Notes under the pieces: model-generated
Database searches by the model: none
What the model saw: only the letters and a program-made list of their open reading frames with translations
Told to the model about the DNA's origin: nothing
In this document: positions 44,401-55,100 of the stretch, one piece after another
How positions within the stretch are numbered: the first letter of the stretch is position 1
How the letters are laid out: each line of letters opens with the position of its first letter
Position numbers and translations under genes: made by a program
Origin: Amorphophallus konjac
Lineage: Eukaryota; Streptophyta; Magnoliopsida; Alismatales; Araceae
Direction of reading: 5' to 3'
DNA: 64,000 nucleotides
Assembly (NCBI GenBank): GCA_022559845.1
Contig: CM040120.1
Coordinates: forward strand, 308,982,740-309,046,739

Positions 44401-45150
44401 GGCTGGGACGTGGGCTTCGGGAGCTTCAGGCTCAAAACGGGTATCTCTCCAGAACTTCCGAAGATGATTTTTGGCTCAACAGGGGGGCCCTTTTATAGGG
44501 GGATGAGACCCCTTGATCGGAAGAGGAAGCCTCTGTGCTTTTTCTTTCTTTTCCTGGTTTTCTGCTATCGCCGCTGTCGCTTCGTGGCGTTGTCGCCTGC
44601 CACTGTCATGGACATCGAGGTCACCGTAGCAACAATGGTAGGGGAGTGGGTGAGGTAGCGGAGGCCCCTCCGATGGCACCCTCACTACGAGCCACGCATG
44701 AGGGTGGCCGCTCGACGGCATGGGAGCGCCGTCAAGCGTTGTGGGAAAACAGAGGAGTCGTAGGTGCTACAATACCCGAACACGCAAAAATGGCGTCGAC
44801 AGGGTAGGCCACAGATTCTTGGATCAAAAAAATGGCACCCAAAGCTTGGCCGCCAATTCTTCAGGCCTAAACAAATGGCGTCGACGACCTTGTCGCTGAT
44901 TCAAAATAGCATCCATTTGGAGGGGCGCCCATTCTTCAGATAAAAAAATCTAATAAATTTCAGAAAAATCCAGTAATGCCAAGAATTGGCGTCACTGTAC
45001 GAAGGCGCCCATTTAAGAATTGGCGACCATGTGATGGGGCACCCATTCCATGAGTTGACCCCAAAAGAGGGTGAGTCAACCTACAAATATGGCGTCACTT
45101 CACGAATCGCCAATTAAAGAATTGGCGCCTACGTGAAGGGACGCTGATTT
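44401..45150 (-). repeat. Tat-like LTR fragment with GGCGCCAATTC modules
   Basis: A minus-strand TATA box (CCCTATAAAAGGGCC, 44501-44487) lies downstream, on that strand, of repeated gaattggcg / ggcgcccatt modules between 44790 and 45135, the same arrangement as at 32858/33600-34000. The fragment runs opposite to the plus-strand gag fragment that starts right after it. Confidence 0.45.
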
Positions 45151-45156
45151 TTTTTT

Positions 45157-45540
45157 TGACCGCCAACACCGTCACCCGAAGAAGAAGAGTTACAATCAAG
45201 GCAATCCAAGCCCCTGCCAGTGAAACTGATTCGAATATGGTCCTAATGATGGTGAATGTAATCACCAGCGAAGACGATGGCGAAAGACCGGCAATTTCTC
45301 TACATATACCGGTAGAAGGGCAAGGCCATGCTTCCAGCTCCTCTATGCCCGATCCAGCAATAATGATGATCCTGCTCCAAGAATACAAACAGAAGATAGA
45401 AATGCCAAAGAGGTAGCTCGACGAGCTGACTAGGCAAGCTTTAACCTCAAAGCAAGTCGGCACCCCTCATGAAGCCCCGCAGCGATGCACCGAAGAACTC
45501 AAGGCTTCGCCTCAAATAATGGCCTCCCAGTCGGTGTAGA
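45157..45540 (+). pseudogene. gag: Tat gag fragment, plus strand
   Basis: TVTRRRRVTIKAIQAPASET, MMVNVITSEDDGERPAISLH and PDPAIMMILLQEYKQKIEMP, then after a TAG LDELTRQALTSKQVG and ELKASPQIMASQSV. It is collinear with the Tat (minus) gag on both sides of the Copia 2 insertion (TRRRRAVAEIMQALAG; LHAYRQEIEALKRQ; FEGSPQMTASQPI). It is a diverged, truncated relative joined to LTR-like sequence near 45150. Confidence 0.8.
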
Positions 45541-45684
45541 CACGCCGTTCTTGACATTACAGTGAGTAAATCTCATATTACACTATGATACCCCAAGGCG
45601 GCCTTCACATTTTTAATTACTCTGGTGATTTCCTATTTTTTTGAATTTTTTTACATTTTTCTGAATTTTTTCGTGAAAAATCTT

Positions 45685-46426
45685 GGAGGTGTCCAGGAGA
45701 CTGGACACCTCCATAAATTCATATATATAAAAATAATAAAAATAATAGGAAAATAATGGAGGCGTCCAGACGCCTGGACGCCTCCATAAATAAAAATTAG
45801 AAAAAAATAATAGAGGCGTCCAGGCCCCTGGACGCCTCCATAAAAATTACAAAAAATGAAAAAAATAATAAATAAAAATATTTTGAAAGCGTCCAGGAGG
45901 CTGGACGCCCCCATGATTTGGCTCGCGGGCGTCCCCGGCCACTGCCTGACCGTTGCTCGGCCTGTCGTTTGAAAAAAAATCCAAATAATGGAGGCGTCCT
46001 GGCCCTGGACGCCTCCATCATACAGCTCACGGGCGTCCCTGACCACCGACTGACCGTTGCTCAGTCTGTCGTTTGAAAAGAATCCAAATCATGGAAGCGT
46101 CCAGGCCCCTGGACGCCTCCATCATCCAGCTCACGGGCGTCCCTGACCACTGCCCGACCGTTGCTAGGTTTGTCGTGTGACAAGAATCCAAATCATGGAA
46201 GCGTCCAGGCCCCTGGACGCCTCCATCATCCAGCTCACGGGCGACCCCCGGCCACTGCCCGACCGTTGCTCGGCCTGTCGTTTGAAAAGAATCCAAATCC
46301 TGGAAGCGTCCAGCCCCCTGGACACCTCCATCATCCAGGTCACGGGTGCCCCTGGCCACTGACCGGTCGGACTGTCGTTTGAAAAGGATCCAAGTAATGG
46401 AGGCGTCCAGTCCCCTGGACGCCTCC
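45685..46426. repeat. Nine-fold GGAGGCGTCC palindrome array upstream of TATA
   Basis: Near-perfect inverted repeats of about 28 nt (ggaggcgtccaggc / ccctggacgcctcc) at 45685-45712, 45758-45785, 45813-45838, 45889-45908, 45990-46016, 46093-46120, 46197-46224, 46302-46329 and 46399-46426. The last five are spaced 97-105 bp and belong to a tandem unit that also contains cagctcacgggcgtcc and gttgctcggcctgtcgtttg. Arms carry compensating changes in several copies (gtgtcc/ggacac in the first). Confidence 0.9.
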
Positions 46427-46440
46427 ATCTTCCAGAACTC

Positions 46441-46449
46441 TATAAATAG
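46441..46449 (+). promoter_or_regulatory. TATA box of the plus-strand Tat element
   Basis: ctctataaataggggcctcc begins 12 bp after the last palindrome. Confidence 0.75.
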
Positions 46450-47232
46450 GGGCCTCCCCCCCTCGGTTTGGGGGTCAAAAAAAGAGCGTCGGGAGGCTGT
46501 CGGATTCCATTCCTAACCCGTGGGTGTTTTGTAGGGGAGGTTCTGCCGGATTCCTGGGTGCCCGTGCTCGCAGGAGAAAGGCCGTCTTCGCCCGTCGCGC
46601 TCCCACGTCATCCCTACGCTATCGAGGCTCCGCCGGATCTCGCCATCGGCCATCCAATAAGCCATTCTCCTCTATTTTTCCTTAGATATCTTGCATTCAT
46701 CATATCGCATTTTCACCCCCTTTTTGGGGGAGTCTCTTCATGTTCCTACGTTGGTATAATCACCATCCATCATAAGCATTTTCCTCCTACTCGTGTCTGA
46801 GAGGGGTTTAAAAGACAACACCAACCAGGTGTGTGTCCGGCCGTCATTTTGTTACTTGCATCGCTAGAATTGATTGTTGCACCTTCGTCTTTCTAGTCCA
46901 CTTGTTATTTGTTTGTCGTTGTTTTGCAAGGGTACTCAAGGAAAGCCCTCCCCGTCGGACGGCCGAAGGGGGAGGAAGAAGCAACCCACCATTTCCCGCT
47001 CTCGATGATTCACAGTTTCCGTGCCTTGTGCTAGGTACACGCGATCATTTCTTTTCATTGAGGTAACCCCTCTGGCGATCACATCCCGTTGGCATCCTAC
47101 GTATGCTCTTTTCTCTGTTGACATGTTGCATGACCCCTTCCCCTATTAGCTTTTAGTTATTGCGAGTTTGTAGCCCGTCGCTCGCGTTTCTCGTTCCCTT
47201 TTGAGTGGATCTCCATTCGGCGGTCCATAGAT

Positions 47233-47250
47233 TGGCGATCACGGTGGGAC
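47233..47250 (+). other. Candidate primer binding site, plus-strand Tat
   Basis: tggcgatcacggtgggac after ccatagat has the form of Tat/Athila primer sites and would pair with a tRNA 3' end of the type ...cgcca. The exact tRNA is not identified. Confidence 0.5.
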
Positions 47251-47916
47251 TTCAGTTACTTTCTTTTAGTTACTCTTGCAGCCCTTGACTTGCTTTATCA
47301 TCTTTTACGTGTTCTTCATCTCTCAGTTGCTTTCTTACAATTACCCTTGCAGCTTCTTGTGATTCATTTTATCATTTGTTGTGTGTTACCATTGCACCTT
47401 CTTGTAGTTTGCCTTACCGTCTCTTGTGCGTTGTTATACCTTGATCGTCTTGTTATCCTGTTATGCTCTATATATCTGTCAGCATTTCATCGCATACGTC
47501 CATCCCTCTTTTCTATCTTTCTTTCTATTTCTTTCTTAGGATCACCCCCTCTTGGTGAAAGAAGGACTCTCTGTCGGGAATTCCTCTCGACAGACTAGGA
47601 TCTCTTTCACTGGGACCTCCATAAGTCCCCGACAGCGAAGGATTCCCCTTCGTTCACTGGGCAGGTTGTACCGTTGAAGTTCTCCGGAGCTTAGTTACCC
47701 CATTCGCGGTGAGTCGAGTGTCCCTAGTTCACACGGCGGTAAAACAAAGGTGCAACTAGGATTTTTGCACATTTTGTGAGAATTTTTACAATCGTTAAAA
47801 AGAAAAAAAAAAGAGTTCAAACAAAAACAAAAAGAGACGTAAAGCATCCACTTGTGTGTTAATCTCTGTTGCTTGTGTGCTGGTGTATGTTATTACGTTC
47901 TGGAAAGGTGTTAAGG
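47251..47916 (+). other. Leader between primer site and gag
   Basis: C/T-rich, with ttcctctcgacag and other short runs. No supported coding region. An A-rich stretch (47795-47840) precedes the gag start. Confidence 0.5.
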
Positions 47917-50631
47917 ATGGCCGAGTATGATTACGATGCTTTCGAGGCTAACGCCTTCGGCTATGAGCCTCAAATGCATGACTCGGGTCATGGCTCTTAC
48001 GTAGAATATAGCCCGGACCAGGGCTACCAAGGCAGGCCTCATGTCTAAGCTATGGACGCTGGTCCATCCCACGACTCCTCACATGAGGTGCCGAATGCTG
48101 TCGGGGATACATCTTCCCCCCAGGACATCTCCGCCCTGTTAGGTGTCCTCGCCAACACCCAACTCAACCCTGAGCAACTTCAGGCCTTCCAGGCCATTCT
48201 AAAAGGGAAGTCAGTCCCCCCCCCTCCTGCGGAGCTGAGTCCGACTACAACCCCTGTCCAAGAGTCTATGCAGGCCATTCCCTCCTCCTCACCTCTCGGG
48301 CAGGCAAATCACCAGCCTCCCTCCTTCCAACTCCCCTCCCAATCTCCGGCGCAAGCCACCCTTCAAACACAAATCCCACCGGGCCTACCCGTTGGTAGAC
48401 CCCAATATCCCTCCTGTCCTAGGTTTCCTTCTCAGGCCTCTGGGAGGCCTACCGCTTCTGCCTGGCAAGTGCCACCTTCACCAATTGACCCGTTCACCCA
48501 GTCCCTCTTGAATAAACTGAATAAGATGGACGAGCAATTCCGGAACTTACAAAAAAGGGTGGATGTGAAATCCACCCCTGAGGTTTCTCTGCCTATCCTA
48601 CCAATATTTCGCCTTTCCCCTTCTGAGATGCCCACGTACCGTAGGTACAACGGCACTGGCAACCCCTCTACCCATTTGAAGGACTTCATGTACGAGTCCT
48701 CGTTTTGGCAAAATGATAAAAGATCTCTGGCATACCTCTTTAGGAGGTCATTAGATGGCCCTGCATTGGAGTGGTTCTACGCCCTAGAGCCAAGCGAGGC
48801 TGAGGACTTCGACGTGGTTCAGAGGAAGTTCCTACAGAGATACCGGGACCGAGTTGGCCCGTCTCTTTCTATCACCGACCTGGTCGCCGAAAAAATGAAG
48901 CCGGACGAAAATTTCGTCCAGTTCGCTGATAGATGGAGATCCCTGGCAGAAAGGATAAAGGATACCATCTCAGAGCCAGAGCAGGTGAAGATGATTATAT
49001 CAAATGCTACCCCCCATTTTAGGCATATCCTGGCAATGAACAAGCTTTACACCATGGAGGAACTGTACGAGAGGGCTCGGTATGTCCAAACGCAACTGAA
49101 AGATTCTCCTCTCATGCACATGTTCGAGCCACCAAAGCCGAAGGTGTTTAGGAAGCCGGGCACTGGCGTCCCAGGTGGAACGACAGAAGGGGTCGTGACG
49201 AATGAGCAAGTGAATGCGGTCAACGACGCTAACTATGTGGCAAACCCCAGGCTTCCACAAATGCCCCTGCTTCCTCTCCAACAAGGTTCGTTCCCTTCTC
49301 ATCCTCCACCGCAAAGCAATCTCCTCCAGAACAATATGCCTCAACCCTTCCATCTTCAACAACAACAACAACGACCTCCTCAATATAATCAGGTTCCACC
49401 ACCCGGGGATTATGGCCCCCAACAACAGAGGAGGCCACTTGGACCTAGGAGAGCTCATTACCCACCTTTGCCGGAATCGTTATCAGATATCTTCAATGCT
49501 CTCATGGCTGCTAATTTTCTCACCTTGCCTAAGGAGAGAGCCATATGGCCCACGAACGTCGACACTTCCAGATATTGTGTCTTCCATAGACAGCCGGGTC
49601 ATACAGTGGAAAACTGTTTTCATTTCAGAGATTATATCTATGATATGAACGATGAACATCAAATAGATTGGGACGAAATGAGGCGATGCGTCACCATGAT
49701 GAAGGCCAGGAGACCTCCTCCTAGACAGCAACAACAACAGCAGCAACCACAGCAACAACGACAGCTACAACAACAACAACAAGCACCGCAACAACAACAA
49801 CAACAGCCTCAGCAGGTACCACAACAGCAGCCAAACATGGGCATCCTCCAAAATCCACTACCAGAGCACCAGCAGCCCAATCATCAGGTGAACCCCATCT
49901 CCTCCTTCCCGGAAGTCGGGAGGGAGCAGGTATGGCACCTAGAAAATGCCTCTATTCTTTCCACCACCAACCCTATCATCATGCAACTCCCTTGTGTCGC
50001 CCGGGTAGCACCTCTTTCCCACCAACCCGCATATGCATCGCCTTCACCATTTCCACTGCCATCGTGCCCCCTTATTCGCACCCCAATAACCTATCAGCCG
50101 ACACCCCCCGTTGCGCCTTCACACCTTCCCATCTCCTCTCACTCCTCCACTCCACCGCCCACCTCCACCGCAGTTGCCCCTATGCCCTCTAAGCCCCTTA
50201 TCACCCGTCAACCGCACGTAACCCCTTTTGCCCCCACAACACCGCCATCAATGCCCTCAAAACCACTCATCACCCGCCGCCCATCTCAAGCCTTACCCAC
50301 CACCACCTTACCTCCACCTTCCAAGCCCCTCATCCGTCGTAACCCACACGGTGTTCCCCCTACCTCCGCCATACCTCCGCCTAGTAAGCCCCTCATCAGG
50401 ACCCCTGCTCCCGTCATCACCCCTGCTCTACCAACCATGCCCCCGTCACTGCCCCTCAAACCTCTGCTGCAATCCACTGCTGCCCCTGTAGAGGTACAAA
50501 AGCCACAGGCAATGGTGCTCCGAAGTGGAAGGATTTTCCACAGGATTTTCCCCCAGGACAGTCAGAATCTCGAGCAGTCTCAGCAAGAAAAGGATGGAGA
50601 GCAGTTGGAAAAGTCCGTCCCTGGAACATAA
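47917..50631 (+). pseudogene. gag: Tat gag, plus strand (two TAA codons)
   Basis: An ATG at 47917 opens MAEYDYDAFEANAFGYEPQM in the gag frame, which meets TAA at 48046-48048; the frame then reopens from ATG 48052 for 859 codons to TAA 50629-50631. The gag helical core is at 48640-48970 (NPSTHLKDFMYESSFW, FVQFADRWRSLAERIK). A zinc knuckle YCVFHRQPGHTVENC (C-x2-H ... H-x4-C) is at 49573-49617. Then come a Gln-rich tract (about 49725-49830) and a Pro-rich tail with repeated (S)KPLIxR units: SKPLITRQP, SKPLITRRP, SKPLIRRNP, SKPLIRTP. The true start is probably 47917, as the codons there look coding. The last TAA separates gag from an in-frame protease, so it may be a mutation or a read-through stop. 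Confidence 0.88.
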
Positions 50632-52197
50632 TATGATTTTCTGAAACACCTAGATAGGACGCCCGCTCGGATCTCCATCCTCGAGCTGCTCCAAAGATCC
50701 ACGTCACATCAGGCGGCCTTGATGCAATATCTTCAAAGGGTCATGGTAAATGAGGACCTCCCCGCAGAAAAGATTTCGGCCGTTTTGACCCCAACGGACA
50801 CACAACCAGCCATCATATTCCACAACTATGAGCTCGCTCCCAGGGAAGCTCAGAAGTATGCGTTGTGTGTCTCGATAAAAGTTAATGAGGTATCCGTAAA
50901 CCCGTGCCTTGTAGACACAGGCGCATCCATAAACGTGATCTCCATGAGCACCCTTCGGATGTGCGGGGTTGACGAGGAACAGATCAGACCTTCCTCGATC
51001 ACGGTCACAGCTTATGACAATAGCAAAAGACCACCACAGGGGATGATCATTCTGAGAGTAGGGCTAGGCCCTATGACAGTCTCCACGGAATTCCATATTC
51101 TCCACATGGACCCTACATTCAAGGCCATACTGGGTCGCCCTTATATTGAAGCCGCAGATGCCGTACCTTCCACCAACCATCAATGCTTGAAGTTTCCTTA
51201 TAACGGAAGAATTATTAAGGTGGTAAGTACGCCTGTCCTTCCCACGGTGGATGCTATCAACACCTCTCTACCCTCCGTTTGGCCGTCTCACCGGCCCATA
51301 TTGTCGCTGCTGGATGTGCATGATGTATCTCACGTTCCGCTAGCGCCCAAGGAGCTGGTCAAGGTAACAACACCGCATCTCCCCTTTCACTCCAAAGGTT
51401 GGGAGATTATGAGGAACATCGGCTATCAGCAGGGCAGGGGTTTGGGCGCGCAACTGCAAGGTAGGCTGAAGCCGCCAACAGAAGTTAAGCCGAATCACAG
51501 GTTTGGTCTGGGTTTCAAAGGACCATTCAAGGCGGATTGGAAGCCCCTCACATGGACCCTAACAAACCACTTCAACAAAGGGCCCGTTATTCAGATGAGG
51601 GATTATCCGCTAGAAGCACGTGGGAGGTTACATGTTGTGTATTCAGCTGAAAGATATTCCAGGATTACCAAAAGAGGCAAGATCAAAGATCCAGAATGCG
51701 AATGGGACAAATGGTTCGATATACCGGATGTTTCTATTGCGCTAGGAAGGATGTTCTCGCCTCCGCAGCTTGAGGGGCCGTCATTGACCTCCGGAATGCC
51801 AGAGAATACCACCATTGTTGCCAAGGTTCCAAGCTATCCTTGTCCTCGCCAGAAGGACCTGGTCATCGGCGGATCTTCATCTGCTGTCACCATCACTATC
51901 GACGGTTTATCAGCCATCATCTTCTCCGTTCACTCATCACAGCCACTGTTGCTGTCTTCTCCCTGGGCCAGACGATTGTCTGATGATCTCCCCAGGTCCC
52001 CCTCTCTTCTCGCATACCTGTGCGGACTTCTCGACCCACGTCAGGTCTTCAATCACGATCTGCTCCATGAGCCTCCCAACCCTCTAGCCATAACTACCTT
52101 CCTCTCCCCTACGATCTCTTTTCGTTGTTTTGTCATCAAAACTGAAAATGAAAAAAAACGTCAATTTTCAAACTCCCCAGCAACACATCTTTGTTGA
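50632..52197 (+). CDS. Tat protease with G-patch, plus strand
   Basis: In the same frame as gag, directly after its TAA: YDFLKHLDRTPARISILELL precedes protease. Catalytic CLVDTGASINVISMSTL has DTGA at 50914-50925; LGRPYIEAADAVPSTNHQCL closes the retropepsin. A G-patch follows at about 51388-51480 (KGWEIMRNIGYQQGRGLGAQ), a glycine-rich RNA-binding motif found after protease in Tat elements. The last 110 codons (about 51860-52197) are Ser/Pro/Leu-rich and overlap the pol frame by 68 bp. Upstream methionines are few, so gag-protease is expected to be one polyprotein. Confidence 0.88.
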   Translation, partial: YDFLKHLDRTPARISILELLQRSTSHQAALMQYLQRVMVNEDLPAEKISAVLTPTDTQPAIIFHNYELAPREAQKYALCVSIKVNEVSVNPCLVDTGASINVISMSTLRMCGVDEEQIRPSSITVTAYDNSKRPPQGMIILRVGLGPMTVSTEFHILHMDPTFKAILGRPYIEAADAVPSTNHQCLKFPYNGRIIKVVSTPVLPTVDAINTSLPSVWPSHRPILSLLDVHDVSHVPLAPKELVKVTTPHLPFHSKGWEIMRNIGYQQGRGLGAQLQGRLKPPTEVKPNHRFGLGFKGPFKADWKPLTWTLTNHFNKGPVIQMRDYPLEARGRLHVVYSAERYSRITKRGKIKDPECEWDKWFDIPDVSIALGRMFSPPQLEGPSLTSGMPENTTIVAKVPSYPCPRQKDLVIGGSSSAVTITIDGLSAIIFSVHSSQPLLLSSPWARRLSDDLPRSPSLLAYLCGLLDPRQVFNHDLLHEPPNPLAITTFLSPTISFRCFVIKTENEKKRQFSNSPATHLC

Positions 52198-55100
52198 GGA
52201 AACCTCCTACATCTCACATGGGTGCATCTCGCTTCGCGAGCCACCCGTCCAAGGTCCGATGAGTGACCTTTTTCACCCCTCCTTCGAGGGGCCTGTCCCT
52301 GTACATTCTTCACCATCCCCTTCAACCTTCTCTCCTTCTGTAAATAATGTCAGTCAGTCTAGGTCAAGGGTAGTACCTAGGAAGAAATCCAAGGGTAGGC
52401 AGATCCCTCGTCGGTTCCTTCTAGATTTAGCCGTTAGGTGTCAGGCCCTCCTTGCCATCCCTCAGTTATTAGAAGATCCCATCCAGTTACCAGAAATGGA
52501 ATGCGAAGATAACTGTGCAATTGAAGAAGGGTATAGAGTTTATGAGATCACAGATGAGGAATACCCTAGTGAAGATGAGGGTGAAGAATATGAGGATGCG
52601 GCTGCCGCATATGCTAGTGGAGTAAGGAGATTCGACGGGCCATCAGCCGCGGTAGAAGAGTCCACCAAGGAAGTGAACTTGGGAACTGAGGAAGACCCTA
52701 GGATCATCCTCATAAGTGATAATCTGCCACCCTCTGAAGAAGAGGCATTGGTCCAAGTTCTTAAAAAGTATAAGGACACGTTTGCATGGAGCTACGAGGA
52801 CATGCCGGGGCTGGATCCCACCCTGGTCGAACACCGCTTAACTTTAAAACCAGGGGCCGTCTCGGTAAAACAAAGGTTAAGACGTTTCCACCCTCAAATG
52901 GCTCTAAAAATGAAAGAAGAGGTCGACAAGCTCCACAAAGCCAAGTTCATTAGAGTCGTCCTCTATCCCCAATGGGTGGCAAATATTGTCCCAGTCATGA
53001 AGAAGGATGGCAAAGTCAGGATTTGCATCGACTTCCGGGACCTTAACCGCGCGTGTCCAAAGGACGATTTCCCCTTGCCTCACATTGATGTGTTAGTTGA
53101 TAACACCGCAGGTTATGAGACCCTTTCATCCATGGATGGATTTTCGGGGTATAATCAAATTCGGTTGGCAGAAGATGACCAGGAGAAAACGTCATTCACT
53201 ACGCCATGGGGGACATACTGTTACGTGGTCATGTCATTTGGATTAAAGAATGCTGGAGCTACTTACCAAAGAGCCATGATGGCCATATTTCATGACATGA
53301 TGCACATATATCTGGAGGTGTACGTGGATGATTTATTGGTGAAATCAAGAACCAGGGAAGAACATCCAAGGGTTTTAGCTAAGGTGTTGCAAAGATCAAG
53401 GGAGTTCCAACTGAAAATGAACCCGAAAAAATGTGTGTTTGGTGTGTCATCAGGCAAATTACTGGGTTTTATTGTGAGCAAAAGAGGGATTGAAATAGAT
53501 CCCAACAAAGCCAAAGCCATCAGGGATATGCCGCCCCCTAGAAATTTAAGAGAAGTTCGAGGTCTAATTGGGAGGCTGCAGTTCATCCGTCGGTTTGTGT
53601 CTCAGCACTCACAAAGGTGTAGACCTTTCTACGAGTTGACCAAGCCAGGGGTAGAATTCCACTGGGATTCTAAGTGTCAGAAAGCTTTTGAAGGGTTAAA
53701 GGAATATTTGGCTAGTCCGCTCGTTCTCATCCCACCCAAACCGGAGAGACCTCTGATCCTCTACATCTCAGTCTTGGATGACTCTGTGGGAGCCGTCCTC
53801 GCACAAGCTGATGAAGAAGGTAAGGAACGGGCAACCTACTACCTCTCCAAACTCCTCAACTCCTGTGAACAGAAGTACACAATCATGGAGAAAACCTGTG
53901 CTGCCCTCGTTTGGGTAGTGCAGAAATTGAAACACTACTTCCTGGCTCATGAGGTCCATTTGATTGCTCGCATGAATCCCATCAAGTTCCTTCTGGAGAA
54001 ATCCGTCCTGACGGACAGGCTAGCACGCTGGCAATGTTTTCTCTCTCAGTTTGACATCACTTATATCCAGCAAAAGGCAATTAAAGGTTATGCCATAGCC
54101 GAGCATCTCGCTTACCATCCTCTTCCCAAGTTTGATCCTGTCCAATCAGAGTTTCCAGATGAGGAACTAATGTCCGTCAACCAATCAGATGATTACATGT
54201 GGACGTTATATTTCGATGGAGCTCTGAATTCTCAAGGGAAAGGAATCGACGTTGCCCTCCTGTCGCCTGAAGGCCTCACATTCCCACTAGCGTACCAACT
54301 CAAATTCCCAGTCACCAACAATATAGCCGAATATGAAGCTCTTCTAGCTGGCTTGGGACTCGCTCATTCTCTTCGTGTCACCAAATTGCAAGTCGTGGGT
54401 GACAGTCAACTCATTCTTCGCCAGGTGCTCACTAAGTATCGCACTCGCGATCCTAAGCTCAAACCATACCAAGAACTCACTGCTGCCTTTGCCAAACTGT
54501 TCACCAAATTGATCTTTGTTCATGTCCCTCGTCATCAGAATATCCTCGCTGATGCCCTTGCCTCGTTGGCTTCGGCCATAAGGTTCCCTCTAGGGAGATG
54601 GTTTAAGTCCATTTCCATCTACAAACTTCACGCACTTGTAATTGATGACGCTTCCTACGTGAACATCAAAGACAGGATAGCAAGGAAGATCCTACAGGAA
54701 GAAATCCGTGAGAAGAGGGAAATCATGTTGACAGAGGCAGAAGAAGAGCTGACCGACGAGGAGAAACCACGGTTCTACGAGATCGTCAAATATTGTAAAG
54801 ATCAGTCTTATCCCGAAGGAGCCACCACAGAAGATAAGAAGGCCATAAGGAGAGTGGCTCAGAAATACACATTGGTTGGGGGTCTACTCTATAGAAGGAG
54901 CCTTACTGGCATTCTGTTGAGATGTCTCGATGACGATGAGGTCTGGAAATGTGTAGAGGAGACACACTCGGGTGTGTGCGGTGGCCATGTGAACAGTCAG
55001 ATGCTCGCCAAGAAGATCATTAGGCAAGGCTTTTACTGGCCCACTATGGAGGAGGATTGTGCCGTCTATGTTCGTAGGTGCGTCAAGTGTCAACTTCACG

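Larger units (their letters stand above)
45600..47226 (+). repeat. 5' LTR of the plus-strand Tat element (approximate limits)
   Basis: The start is inferred only from AT-rich sequence preceding the hairpin array; the end is inferred from the primer-site-like sequence at 47232. U3 contains the array 45685-46426, TATA at 46441, then a long R/U5. Without the second LTR I cannot fix the ends. Confidence 0.5.

Noticed and set aside
45651..46428. Minus- and plus-strand open frames across the hairpin region
   Set aside because: They are translations of the palindromic tandem unit and have no domain.
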